Below are positions 34,806-45,720 of a stretch of DNA of 64,000 nt, piece by piece. The DNA lies in NCBI GenBank assembly GCA_949130485.1, contig OX422205.1:3702415-3766414 (forward strand). Direction: 5' to 3'. The stretch comes from Agelas oroides (Eukaryota > Porifera > Demospongiae > Agelasida > Agelasidae). The translations under genes and the position numbers were made by a program. Under the pieces are notes generated by a model, which was not told where the DNA came from, made no database searches, and saw nothing but the letters and a program-made list of their open reading frames with translations. The first letter of the stretch is position 1. The number at the start of each line of letters is the position of its first letter.

Positions 34806-35430
34806 AAGTTTGATATGACTGCAGAAAGTAAAAGTACATGTATATTGCATGCTAGGTTATTCAGATACCATAATGTAGTAGCTACAACCCCACCCTGTGA
34901 GATATGTTAGTTAATGAAGAGTACATGTATATATACCTAACAACAATAACACAAAGCACAAAGGCCCGTGTTATTAATTTTCCCTCTCCCCTTTGTTCTT
35001 GCACACTGTAAGCATTCATAGATTCATGTTGGGAATACCTGGAAATGTGGCTAGCACTACTGAGTACTCTGCTTCATGGGATGCCGTGACTGACTACTTA
35101 GCTACTGCTTCTTGTGTCCAGATGTGCTCATGGGTATTCTTTGATTGCAGAATATTCTGAAGTAGGGACAGCAAGAATAACCTTACACCATCCAGACAAT
35201 TACTAGTGGCTAGTTGGGTCTGTTAATCAAACTTCCTGGAGCTATACCCTATAGTTTGCTTCTGTTTATACTAAAGTGCCTATTAAGCAGGTTTATAAAC
35301 TAAAATTGTGTTTGGAAACCATCTCATTACACTAATAGGTGGTCCACTAAAGTACTTAACAAACCACATTAGTGTGTAATTAAACTGAAGCCTTTTTTTG
35401 AGTTCAAATTATGATCCCTAAATCTAGTTA
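34806..35430 (-). repeat. Duplicated 5' flank of the beta-helix/TM gene, copy 2
   Basis: Copy of 31225-31885 with small indels. The coding part is not present, so this is a promoter-side duplicate without its gene. Confidence 0.75.
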
Positions 35431-36424
35431 ATAGAGGAACATTTGTAGCCATCTTTAGGGATGAGGCTATTATGCTCAAAAATTCACCCTTTATGCTATG
35501 CTAGAATGCTTCAAACTATGTCCGATTATGCTCTTGGTGTGTCCCTATTATGCTCATGAAGCAAGTTAATCAATTAATAGAATTTAGTTAAAACTGCGCC
35601 CCCAAGATGCTCACACCAACAAAATTAGCGCTGTTGATCCACCCTTTAGAGTGTAGTGCTACTTAGCTGCTTTTATCATGATCTTTGTCAAAACAAGCTT
35701 CACCACAAAGGAGGAGTCAGACATGAAACATGCCTTATGAGGCAAACATTGAGCGGAAATGAGCGCGCGCGCGCGCAAGGTGCTTCCGCTGCACGCATGG
35801 GTATTAAGCTGTTAGAGGTGTGCCTTTCTATTCCCGATTATTCCCGATTATGCTCGCTCCGCAGAGCTACCGATTATTCCGGAAACTATGCCAGCATATT
35901 AGCCGCATCCCTAGCCATCTTACTTCTGTCTCACCCCCCCCCCCCCCTTCCCCATTACACAAACACACACACACACACACACACAAGGTTTATAAACTAA
36001 AATTGTGTTTGGAAACCATCTCATTAGGTGGTCCACTAAAGCACTTAACAAACCGTAATTAAACTGAAGCCTTTTTTTGAGTTCAAATTATGATCCCTAA
36101 ATCTAGTTAATAGAGGAACATTTGTAGCCATCTTACTTCTGTCTCACCCCCCCCCCCCTTCCCCATTACACAAACACACACACACACACACACACAAGGT
36201 TTATAAACTAAAATTGTGTTTGGAAACCATCTCATTAGGTGGTCCACTAAAGCACTTAACAAACCGTAATTAAACTGAAGCCTTTTTTTGAGTTCAAATT
36301 ATGATCCCTAAATCTAGTTAATAGAGGAACATTTGTAGCCATCTTACTTCTGTCTCACCCCCCCCCCCCCCCTTCCCCATCCCTTCCCCATTACACAAAC
36401 ACACACACACACACACACACACAG
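35285..36424. repeat. ~213-bp unit repeated three times with (C)n and (CA)n tracts
   Basis: The block from GGTTTATAAACTAAAATTGTG to GTAGCCATCTT occurs at about 35287, 35985 and 36197. The last two are followed by ACTTCTGTCTCACC, a poly-C run and (CA)n. A first C/CA block lies at 35919-35985. An (CG)n run is at 35763-35776. The array probably grew by unequal exchange between C/CA tracts. Confidence 0.88.
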
Positions 36425-36539
36425 TCATGAGATGACCCTGCTCCACTATATATCTTATCCAGCAGATGCACAGGCACCAGCCCCAGCTACTGGAGCTTCC
36501 TAAACACATGGAGGCCATTTCTTTGTTTTCATGTTGGAA

Positions 36540-36762
36540 TCTAGGTACGGTTATGATTTACCACTTGTACGTATATCGGTCACTTATAACTAACAATTTC
36601 ATACCTGAAACAAGAAATACTTGACCAAACCAGACAAAATGGGTATCAAACAGTTCCATTTGGTGTGTACATTCATAATCTGATGTTTGTTTTCATTTTG
36701 GAATGAGTGTTCCAAAAAGAGTCTAGGTACGGTTGTGATTTCACCACTTGTACGAATCGGTT
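36540..36762. repeat. Direct repeat R3, first copy (intact, empty site)
   Basis: GGTACGGTTNTGATTTACCACTTGTACG...CACTTATAACTAACAATTTCAT and the following ~100 bp recur at 36724-36771 plus 37552-37680. This first copy keeps ACTTATAACTAAC uninterrupted (36582-36594). Confidence 0.82.
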
Positions 36763-36771
36763 ACTTATAAC

Positions 36772-37551
36772 GGGTGTCTCTAATCACTGGAATGGAATAT
36801 GGAATGGAATATGGAATGGACAGTGAATGTACACAGAACAGCTAAATCATGTAACTGATGCACTGCTCAGTCTAGGCTGAGCTATACCTACTACAGCTTG
36901 GGCTCTTACCTCACTGCAGAGGCTTTATGAGCTTGTTGCTGACATATTTCTATTACTTTATGAGCTTGTTGCTGACATATTTCTATTACTGCCTTGTCTG
37001 GTATGTATGCTTAGCTGCTAGTGATATTGTAGTTGGTTGTATCTGGCTTGCCAAACTAAACATGTAGTTACCTACCATGCATGTTTGAAATTCACAACTT
37101 GATCCAGGGTTGAAGACAAATTGCCTGCAATGTTCACCCTCTCACAGTCACAGGCCAGTCTGAGGCTTGTGAACCTGCGACGAACAAACTGCTCATTACT
37201 GCTGTGTGTAACACTAACTCAGCCTAGTTCCCACTCAGCTCCACACAACCTTGAAAAGCTTGGTGGGGGCTCATCAGATGCTTGAACTTGCAGAATGCAG
37301 AACAGAACTTGTACTAGACTAGTGGCAGCATTGGGGTTTACAGCTTTCTTTTGTGGTGAGGTAAGGACCCTAACTATACAAGCAGAGCACATAAGAATGG
37401 CCACCCATTCTTATGTACTCTTGTAACAATAAGCTTATCCCAGGTAGGGCAGCGCTAGCTAGCCTACGAAACGGCATTTTCTAATTTTGATTGTCCATTC
37501 CATAGTCCATTCCATTGTTCCATTCCATATTCCATTCCACCGATTAGAGAC
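36772..37551. mobile_element. 780-bp TIR element inserted in the second R3 copy
   Basis: The left end GGGTGTCTCTAATCACTGG and the right end (inverted) GTCTCTAATCGGTGG lead into mirrored GGAATGGAATATGGAATGG repeats. Direct repeats ACTTATAAC flank it (36763-36771, 37552-37560), and the empty site is in the neighbouring paralog. The interior includes an internal 41-bp tandem duplication (TTTATGAGCTTGTTGCTGAC) and no gene. Confidence 0.82.
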
Positions 37552-37699
37552 ACTTATAACTAACAATTTCATCCCTGAAGCAAGAAATACTTAACCAAAC
37601 TAGACAAAATGGGTATCAAACAGTTCCATTTAGTATGTACATTCATAATATGTTTGTTTTCCTTTTGGAGTTCCTTAAATAATTTTTGTGTGTTTGTGA

Positions 37700-38540
37700 T
37701 TTAATTTATTGTATATGTGTCGGTCACATATTATACCATTACATGACAAGCATCAGATTGTGATTGTGTACACAAACCAGCACAAGTGTGTGCCATGCAG
37801 CTGTTGTGTTAGTGTGCTGATGAGGAACTAGTACATGTGGTGTGCCATGCAGCTGTTGTGTTAGTGTGCTGATGAGGAACTAGCACATGTGGTGTGTCAT
37901 ACAGCTCTTGTGTCAGTGTGCTAATTGGGAAATTAGCACTGCCATGTGCTAATTGGTTCTGCAGCACAGCAGAACATGCCCATTTTAGCTGAGTGCTGAA
38001 TTTGACTGTTTAGTGTGTTAAATATGTATAATAGCACACTATATCTTATCCAGCAGATGCACAGGCACCAGCCCCAGCTACTGGAGCTTCCTAAACACAT
38101 GGAGGCCATTTCTAATGCCTCAAATGGTTCATAAAACAGTCAATGTAGTTGTTAATAGCCTTGTTTGCTATAGCATAAGGTAGTGCACCAAAGATTACTT
38201 CCTGACATGAATATTAGTCAACTCAATGATCTTGAGATGCCTAACTGCACAATAACTCTGATCTTACCTGTGAATCTCAGCAAACATGCAATTAGTCATT
38301 GCTGATTGGTACACCCTTGATTTCTTCAGGCTGGGCTCAGCATCTTCAGTTCATTGTTTGGAATTTACCTATGATTATGATCTCCATAGTGCTTCAACGA
38401 TAAACTATTTCCTAAACTGAAGCCATCTTTGACATTTCCCATAGCAAAAGATTTACCAGTTGTAATGTTGCAATGTTGCACTCTGTCTAGACTAACGGTT
38501 GTTCCAGCAGAAAAGCTGTATTCCCCATTTTAGTTGTGTG
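37700..38540. repeat. Spacer with short duplications
   Basis: CATGCAGCTGTTGTGTTAGT repeats two to three times with a ~64-bp period (37795-37925). Bases 38040-38112 copy 36446-36518 (CAGATGCACAGGCACCAGCC). No gene recognised. Confidence 0.6.
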
Positions 38541-38542
38541 CA

Positions 38543-38794
38543 TAAGAACGGGAACGGGCAGCTTTAGTAAGAGTGTGTAAATCCTGTAGTCTGGGCAAAA
38601 TTATTGAACCATACTAAAACAGAACGCCCAGTCACGTGCTGTAACATCAGTGGCTTATGTCTACACAGCATATGCAGTATGTGTTACTATGTTTAGTACT
38701 GGCAGTAAATTTCGCCCGGTTTAAATTTTATGGAGTTATTCTATATAGCTGCCTGTTCTTATACACTCTTGATGTACTGATACAGGCAGAGTGC
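38543..38794. repeat. Decayed copy of the 48.6-kb MITE
   Basis: CATAAGAACGGGAACGGGCAGC through GCCTGTTCTTATACACTC aligns with 48636-48884, including GGGCAAAATTATTGAACC. The TIRs are eroded. Confidence 0.8.
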
Positions 38795-39035
38795 TACATA
38801 GTATTATGTACTTGGCTACTTATATTTGGCTCAGATCGACACCAATATCCATGAAAGTAAACAGTCATATAGTTACCTGAGTGGCAATCATGCATGTACC
38901 CCTGATACTGGCAATATGCTAGTTAATATGGCATTTGGTTTGCTCAGGACACCGACCCATGAACTAATCAAAATCTTGTTTTCCATTCATGATCAGCACT
39001 CATCATGTGACCAATGTGGTTTTTCTATATATACA

Positions 39036-39160
39036 AGACTTAAAAAATGTAAAAAGATGTAGGGATGGCATGCCAAAAAGTATACAAACAAGGTAGGGAT
39101 GATATAATAGTGGAGGTAAATATACAAAGCCACATCCCTGCATCGTTTTCACACCAGTTT
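39036..39160. repeat. Short GATGTAGGGATGG MITE copy
   Basis: AAGACTTAAAAAATGTAAAAAG and GATGTAGGGATGGCATGCC lead to CACATCCCTGCATCGTTTTC in inverted orientation. It is an internally deleted copy (~125 bp). Confidence 0.8.
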
Positions 39161-39189
39161 GCAACTGTAATGTAAAAAGATGTAGCTAT

Positions 39190-39535
39190 AAATTGGCAGC
39201 TGAATATAGCGTCTTACCTACGTGGTGTTCATAAACCTTGCCCACGACTACGGGAAGAGACCGTGCTAGCCGTGCGCGTAGTCAACTCGATATTTCGCTT
39301 GTGCACTAGTCTCGTTCTCAGGTCAATGATCGTGGTATTTGGTCTGGGAACGAGACTACATGTGCGCATGCGTACAAAATTAGAAAATGGCGTCCTTCGC
39401 AACGGACAGCAAGCACAGAGTGTTGTGAATCGCTTTTATTGACCAGGGTGAATTTGAAGCTATGAAGACGCTGAGTGGTCGTAGAGCTCCGCGCTGTGAT
39501 AAGCATCAGTTTCGTGCTAAAATGACGGTGAGTAC
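39190..39535 (+). pseudogene. Duplicate of the 17.0-17.3 kb promoter/first exon
   Basis: Aligned with 16980-17313. The reading frame of exon 1 is kept (IAFIDQGEFEAMKTLSGRRA ... AKMT) up to a GTGAGT donor, but the ATG is changed to ATC. It carries the same 50-bp AGYCTCG insertion (39308-39357). No exon 2 equivalent follows; a transposon starts at 39557. Confidence 0.6.
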
Positions 39536-39556
39536 TTAAGACCACTATGTTCCAGC

Positions 39557-41287
39557 ATAGATAATAGAGTGTAACCGGGATTGGAAACATCTCAATTAAC
39601 GCGGCCACTCCGCGTTACCGGAAGTAGTACTTCCGGTCACGTACATAATGAGGCAAGGTAAGCGTGGCGGTCCGGAGCCATGAAACCAGTGCGTGTTTAT
39701 CGCGTCGGACGCTCAGACGCAGTGGTTTACATGCAGCTGGAGTAACTACACTACAGCTACAAAAGATGGAGCACGACTAGAGAGGCTCCTCATGCATGTA
39801 CACTGAAGTTGCAAGAGCACATAACAATGGCAATGCACTAATAAATACACACACTAATACACTATACAGTTGTACAAAGAAACTGCTAACAAACTCTTGA
39901 ATGTTGAGTTGCCATGTACACAACCTCTTTGGCACTGAAAACCAGAGAATTGGGTCACTGAAGCAGAGTCCACTGGATCAGAAGAATCAGTCATTGAGGG
40001 TGAGTGAAAACATAACATGGGCTTGGAATGCTGGGAGCGTAGCGATAAGTTTGCACCAGACTTGGTGGCTAGATATCAACTTGCTGTCATGGAATTGGTA
40101 CTGTGAATGGTAATCATGACTGGCGGTTCCCTGCAGATACGGAGTAAGATTGTGTTTCATGCTTCATGTTTCCTCTCTTCTCTCTTGCCAATGCATGCCC
40201 AACTGAAATTTTCTCCCACCCATATCTGTAATGTGTACAGGGAGTGCATACATGTAGCCAAAAAAACTAGTTACACAAAGACAAGAGCTAGTCTCGTACT
40301 AGTCTCGCAAGCCTGACCCACTTCCGCAAAAAAAAAAGGGAAGGGTCTGGTGAACTGCGAAAGAGAGCTAGGACATATTTTCCACTACTGCAGTTGTAAA
40401 AACACTTTGACTATACTTCTCAGAGAGCGTGCTTACTCCGCAACAGGAAATTCAAGAGTGCATTATTTGAAATCTGGTTACATCATCCAGCTAATTGCAT
40501 TCTGGTGGGACACGGCTTGTGTACGTAGTTCACCAGACCCTTCCTTTTTTGCAGAAGTGGGTCTGGCTTGCAAGACTAGTCTCGTACCCAGACTACTTTT
40601 CAGTGGGCAAAAAAAAAGTGGTCTGGAAACAAGACTAGACAAGAGCTAGGCCTACATCAAAAATGAAATGTCCATAATCTCTCCCCCACAAACTGCTCCC
40701 CAAGAAAGTTTATGGCATTGTGTAATATTACCATGCAATACTTCAGACTCAGAGCTTTCTTCTGAAATGTTCTAAACCAAAGCCATAAACCTACACTGAG
40801 AGTAACTGCTTCACAAACTTCTTTACCTACCGTAGGCTAAATATGGCAGTATAGCTTCTGTAACTGAAGGAAAAAATGTTTCTAGCATCACAAATTATTA
40901 CCATGCAATACTTCAGACTCGGAGCTTTCTTCTGAAACGTTCTAAACTAAAGCCATAAACCTACACTGAGAGCAACTGCTTCACAAAAGATTAACAAAAC
41001 AGAGGTGCTTGTTTAAAGCTTTAAAATGACTACACCAGAATCAACTATCAGACACAAATTTTAGTTCTAATTGTAGCGCAACCCTTCCCAAACCGCATAA
41101 TACCCCACAAAGCTCACCAGCTTCAGTACACTTCTCGCTTCTGAAGCTTTTTTGCTTGTCGGTCGGTCGCTCCTTCTCCCTCAAGGCAACCCACAGCTGC
41201 AACGCGGAGTGTCCGCGCGTTTAACTATGGAATATATGCGCATCACGTGAGAAGTTTCCAATCCCGGTTACGACTCTATTATCTATG
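39557..41287. mobile_element. 1.73-kb non-autonomous TIR transposon with nested insertions
   Basis: The ends CATAGATAATAGAGTGTAACC and, inverted, CATAGATAATAGAGTCGTAACC continue with CGGGATTGGAAAC and later CACTCCGCGTT. The 7-bp direct repeat GTTCCAG flanks both sides (39550-39556, 41288-41294). The interior holds a ~168-bp-spaced duplication (ATTACCATGCAATACTTCAG at 40729 and 40898) and the nested AGYCTCG elements. No transposase was found. Confidence 0.88.
40290..40636. mobile_element. AGYCTCG element with a second AGYCTCG element inside it
   Basis: The outer copy is flanked by AGACAAGAGCT (40279-40289 and 40637-40647, 11/11). The inner copy, 40301-40577, has ends AGTCTCGCAAGCCTGACCC and (inverted) AGTCTTGCAAGCCAGACCC with GGGTCTGGTGAACT hairpins. 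It is flanked by AGTCTCGTACT (40290-40300) and AGTCTCGTACC (40578-40588), 10/11 identical. Without the insert the outer copy is only about 59 bp. Confidence 0.9.
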
Positions 41288-41335
41288 GTTCCAGGGTGGT
41301 CCGGGACTGCGCCACGGACTGTCCCTTACCTGACA

Positions 41336-42985
41336 GCACTTGCTGGGACATCCCAGGACATCCCAGGATGTCCCAGCTGTGTAGGCAGTGTAAGGTCCCA
41401 GGTCCAAGATGTCCTGGGATATCCGGGGACATCCCGGGATGTCCCAGACCTGGAGGCAGTGTTAAGTCCCAGAGTCCCAGGTCCAAGATGTCCTGGGATA
41501 TCCGGGGACATCCCGGGATGTCCCAGACCTGGAGGCAGTGTTAAGTCCCAGAGTCCCAGGTCCAAGATGTCCTGGGATATCCGGGGACATCCCGGGATGT
41601 CCCAGACCTGGAGGCAGTGTTAGGTCCCAGAGTCCCAGGTCCAAGATGTCCTGGGATATCCGGGGACATCCTGGGATGTCCCAGACCTGGAGGCAGTGTT
41701 AGGTCCCAGAGTCCCAGGTCCAAGATGTCCTGGGATATCCGGGGACATCCCGGGATGTCCCAGACCTAGAGGCAGTGTTAGGTCCCAGAGTCCCAGGTCC
41801 AAGATGTCCTGGGATATCCCAGGATGTCCCAGACCTGGAGGCAGTGTTAAGTCCCAGAGTCCCAGGTCCAAGATGTCCTGGGATATCCGGGGACATCCCA
41901 GGATGTCCCAGACCTGGAGGCAGTGTTAGGTCCCAGAGTCCCAGGTCCAAGATGTCCTGGGATATCCGGGGACATCCCGGGATGTCCCAGACCTGGAGGC
42001 AGTGTTAGGTCCCAGAGTCCCAGGTCCAAGATGTCCTGGGATATCCGGGGACATCCTGGGATGTCCCAGACCTGGAGGCAGTGTTAAGTCCCAGAGTCCC
42101 AGGTCCAAGATGTCCTGGGATATCCGGGGACATCCCGGGATGTCCCAGACCTGGAGGCAGTGTTAGGTCCCAGAGTCCCAGGTCCAAGATGTCCTGGGAT
42201 ATCCGGGGACATCCTGGGATGTCCCAGACCTGGAGGCAGTGTTAGGTCCCAGAGTCCCAGGTCCAAGATGTCCTGGGATATCCGGGGACATCCCGGGATG
42301 TCCCAGACCTGGAGGCAGTGTTAGGTCCCAGAGTCCCAGGTCCAAGATGTCCTGGGATATCCCAGGATGTCCCAGACCTGGAGGCAGTGTTAAGTCCCAG
42401 AGTCCCAGGTCCAAGATGTCCTGGGATATCCGGGGACATCCCAGGATGTCCCAGACCTGGAGGCAGTGTTAGGTCCCAGAGTCCCAGGTCCAAGATGTCC
42501 TGGGATATCCGGGGACATCCCGGGATGTCCCAGACCTGGAGGCAGTGTTAGGTCCCAGAGTCCCAGGTCCAAGATGTCCTGGGATATCCGGGGACATCCT
42601 GGGATGTCCCAGACCTGGAGGCAGTGTTAGGTCCCAGAGTCCCAGGTCCAAGATGTCCTGGGATATCCGGGGACATCCCGGGATGTCCCAGACCTGGAGG
42701 CAGTGTTAGGTCCCAGAGTCCCAGGTCCAAGATGTCCTGGGATATCCGGGGACATCCCGGGATGTCCCAGACCTGGAGGCAGTGTTAGGTCCCAGAGTCC
42801 CAGGTCCAAGATGTCCTGGGATATCCGGGGACATCCCGGGATGTCCCAGACCTGGAGGCAGTGTTAGGTCCCAGAGTCCCAGGTCCAAGATGTCCTGGGA
42901 TATCCGGTGACATCCCGGGATGTCCCAGACCTAGAGGCAGTGTCGGGTCCCAGAGTCCCAGGTCCAATATGTCCTGGCACATCCT
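41336..42985. repeat. Satellite A, 79-bp unit, ~20 copies, with 7-unit higher-order repeat
   Basis: Unit: GTCCAAGATGTCCTGGGATA, TCCGGGGACATCCCGGGATG, then CCCAGACCTGGAGGCAGTG. Spacing is 79 bp except two 69-bp units near 41778 and 42321. The short unit plus six full units recur with a 543-bp period, so part of the array was duplicated as a block. Many 60-83 codon ORFs on both strands are artefacts of the repeat. Confidence 0.95.
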
Positions 42986-42989
42986 CAGT

Positions 42990-43617
42990 GTCAAAATGGA
43001 GCAATGTTTTATGTACATTTAACAGTATCACCACAGATTGGAAACATTTTCATGCTTACAAACTTCATATACAGGTTGTATTTGTGTGAAGTTTTTATGC
43101 TTAAGTTTCAAGACGTGATTCTACAAACCCAGTAAGTGCTGACTACATATCTGTATTACAAGGGTGCATGTATGGAAAACTGAAATGCCGAAATGGCCAG
43201 AGCAGCCGGAACAAGCAAGAATGAGGAGCCTGATTTGTGAATAAGAAGTTTGGCATGCACATTGAAGACTGGCATGCATGTGTATAACACCAGCTTACGT
43301 GGAGAATGTGAGATACTCAGCACACCCATCCGCACAAAATACACTATGGATTAATCCTTGATTTCCACATGGTACTCCCACATATAGGCCTTGGCGAATT
43401 ACGCCTAAAAATAGGCCGCTTATGCTACGGTCCAATGCTCCTAACTTGCTTTGGTCATGGATTTGCATTATGCTTCTCATAATGTTATTCACTAGCAAGC
43501 TGGACCTGGTTCATATCTCTCTTCTACAGTTGTGTTGCCTGGTAACAGGTTATATAATAGTCTTATCCCTTCCTGGGATTGCACAGGTTCTGTAAAACAC
43601 TGCATAGGGCTTACCGG
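42990..43617. other. Spacer, no gene recognised
   Basis: No motif-bearing ORF or clear repeat found. Confidence 0.45.
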
Positions 43618-43618
43618 T

Positions 43619-43826
43619 AGTCTCATGCCCAGACCAGGTGCACCTCCCAGCAAGAAACAGTCTGGTGAATGAAGTCAAATTTCTTGGGGCTATTACCAAA
43701 ATGTGCTATGGACCAATGAGGTTGCCAGATTGTCAACATTTTGTGTTACTGCAAAAGTGCATGCTAGCTCAAGAAATATGACTTAATTGGTTTACCAGGT
43801 GAGAGAGTGGGATCTGGGCACAGCAC
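43619..43826. mobile_element. Decayed AGYCTCG hairpin-TIR element
   Basis: The left end is AGTCTCATGCCCAGACCAGG ... CAGTCTGGTGAAT. The right end, inverted, reads CCCAGATCCCACTCTCTCACC then TGGTAAACC. The interior is ~150 bp. No clear target duplication. Confidence 0.55.
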
Positions 43827-43829
43827 AAA

Positions 43830-44480
43830 CTGATGTAGTAATACTCAAGAACCACTAAAGTCACTATTTGTTGAATAACGGTTTCTCATCACCCACCTGC
43901 ATCATTTTTAGGGGCCCGCTTCTGTAGCCATTATCGCAATTATTACGCATGCGCTATTAGTTTATCGACAAGCAAGTTGCTGAGAAGGCCCTCAGAGAAC
44001 ACCAGTTAACCCTTTAACCACCGATGACACATTTTGGCGGCGTCTGACATGTTCTCAGTTGGCGCAATCTGTTTTGAAGATATGTTTCGCACTAGCAAAA
44101 AAGGTGGGATAGGGAGAGGTGGGCGGGCATATTCAACACATGCCAACTGCCTTGGCTGGCTGTAGAATAGCCTTGGTCGGCACTGGCTGGACCATTTCTC
44201 ATTATGTTAGCACCGATGGGTGCAGAAACCACTCGTCTCCCCTTGTAGGTAGGGGCTCCATTTCCAGATGTGTAGGCAGTTTTTGGTCAGGTGGAGCGTT
44301 CAATGGTCAGAAAGCCCTGAATAAAGCTCACTAATGAGTGGGTGTGGTTAGGGTCATGAACCCACAGAGAATGTGTCAAAGAAATTGGCTCAAGTTTCTA
44401 GTGCTAGCTCCAAGCAGAAGTGGAATACGGACCAAAGAAGGTATCCATAGCCTAAAAAAGACCTCCAGTAAATAGCCTAC
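43830..44480. other. Spacer upstream of the PHD fragment
   Basis: No exon could be assigned. A 71-codon ORF (44119-44334) has no recognised motif. Confidence 0.4.
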
Positions 44481-44481
44481 A

Positions 44482-44800
44482 GTGGTTAAAGAGTTAATTG
44501 AAGAGGAGGTGGAGTGTCGACCTGAGAGAATACCAAATGCAGTGCTGGACGAGAATGTGGATGTTTGTCTAGTGCGTTGCCACATCTCAAGTGATGCATG
44601 GCTACTCACTGACAGTGTGGTGAAACAGAAACTAAAGAATACAACCTCGACTTGCCAAATGTGTTTTCATGATCTTCACACAGAAGAGGCTATTTGTGTG
44701 ATTCTTGTTTACTTGGGTTTCATTTTAGATGTGTGGGCTTAACCAGGCCACCTAAGTCTAGAAACTGGTTCTGTCGGTCATGTTTTGCTACACGAAAGTA
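44482..44800 (+). pseudogene. PHD-finger exon with a 1-nt deletion
   Basis: The open frame reads EEEVECRPERIPNAVLDENV ... DAWLLTDSVV, then STCQMCFHDLHTEEAI. There a single missing T (near 44695) shifts the frame. In the next frame it continues CDSCLLGFHFRCVGL ... WFCRSCF. Together these give Cys-x2-Cys, Cys-x2-Cys, x4-His-x2-Cys, x13-Cys-x2-Cys, the C4HC3 pattern of a PHD finger, which usually binds histone tails and also occurs in some transposon proteins. A stop follows soon after. No partner exon was found. Confidence 0.55.
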
Positions 44801-45720
44801 ATATGAACGTTGATCTATCATACTGGTTAATTCAGATCTCTCACGACTCAAGTGCTGGTACGTGAAGGTGATAGAATTGCATCACGGTACTGGTACCGTG
44901 TCAATTCGTGCTTCCCTTCCGGTATCGGTACTCATATGCCAGATTTTTCATTCACGGTACCGGTTCTCTAGATGTAGCATAGTTTATATCAATCTCGCAC
45001 TCTGAATACAGTTGGTACTGCTGATTTTCATGTTGATTCGTAATTGCAGCGTACTGCAAAAACAGCTAGAAGTTGTCTCCTTACCCGAAACAGCAAAGTG
45101 CTTCCCCAACAGATGTCAGTACATTTCGTGTTTTCTTTGTAGGAGGAACCAAAGTTTGCCCAGTCGACTAATAATGGGTTAAGGGTAATAGCTACCCACC
45201 TGCATAAACTTCAGGGGAAGTCGCTGGTGGGAAACTGACATTCAACAAATAGTGGCCTAATTAAGATGAGCCTGAGTGAGCCCCACACTAGCAGGACTGC
45301 ATTGTGGATGTGCGTGTGTATGCTTGCTTGTTTGCGGCCACCTACCACAAATGTGCATCTATACAAGGATTAAAGATCCATGTGTGTGCCTTAAACTCAG
45401 TCCAGAGCGACAGTGAAGGGCTACTACATGTACCAAAGTCCAGCTTTTGCATGAAAGGCACCCGGAGTGAAGACAACTCAAACTTCTGGTTTATGCAATT
45501 ATGGACTGGTTTATGCAACTACGGACCATGACTGACAAGGCAGCTAGGCTGCCATGACAATTTAATAAACCACCAATGTATTACATGCTTGTTCATGGAG
45601 GCTCGCCCTGCAATGATGAAGCATCTTTTTTTGACTGTGTAAGGATTCACAACCTGCTGTATTGCATCATCCCGGGACCTAAAGGGACTTTTGTGACCTG
45701 GGACTTTGGACATTGTTCTA
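44801..45720. other. Spacer, no gene recognised
   Basis: Short GGTACCGG-type repeats near 44855-44965. ORFs of 60-90 codons lack motifs. Confidence 0.45.

Noticed and set aside
41283..43018. Many overlapping 60-135-codon ORFs on both strands in satellite A (and 45.7-46.8 kb in satellite B)
   Set aside because: They only translate the repeat units, with equal openness on both strands and no start context, so they are not genes.
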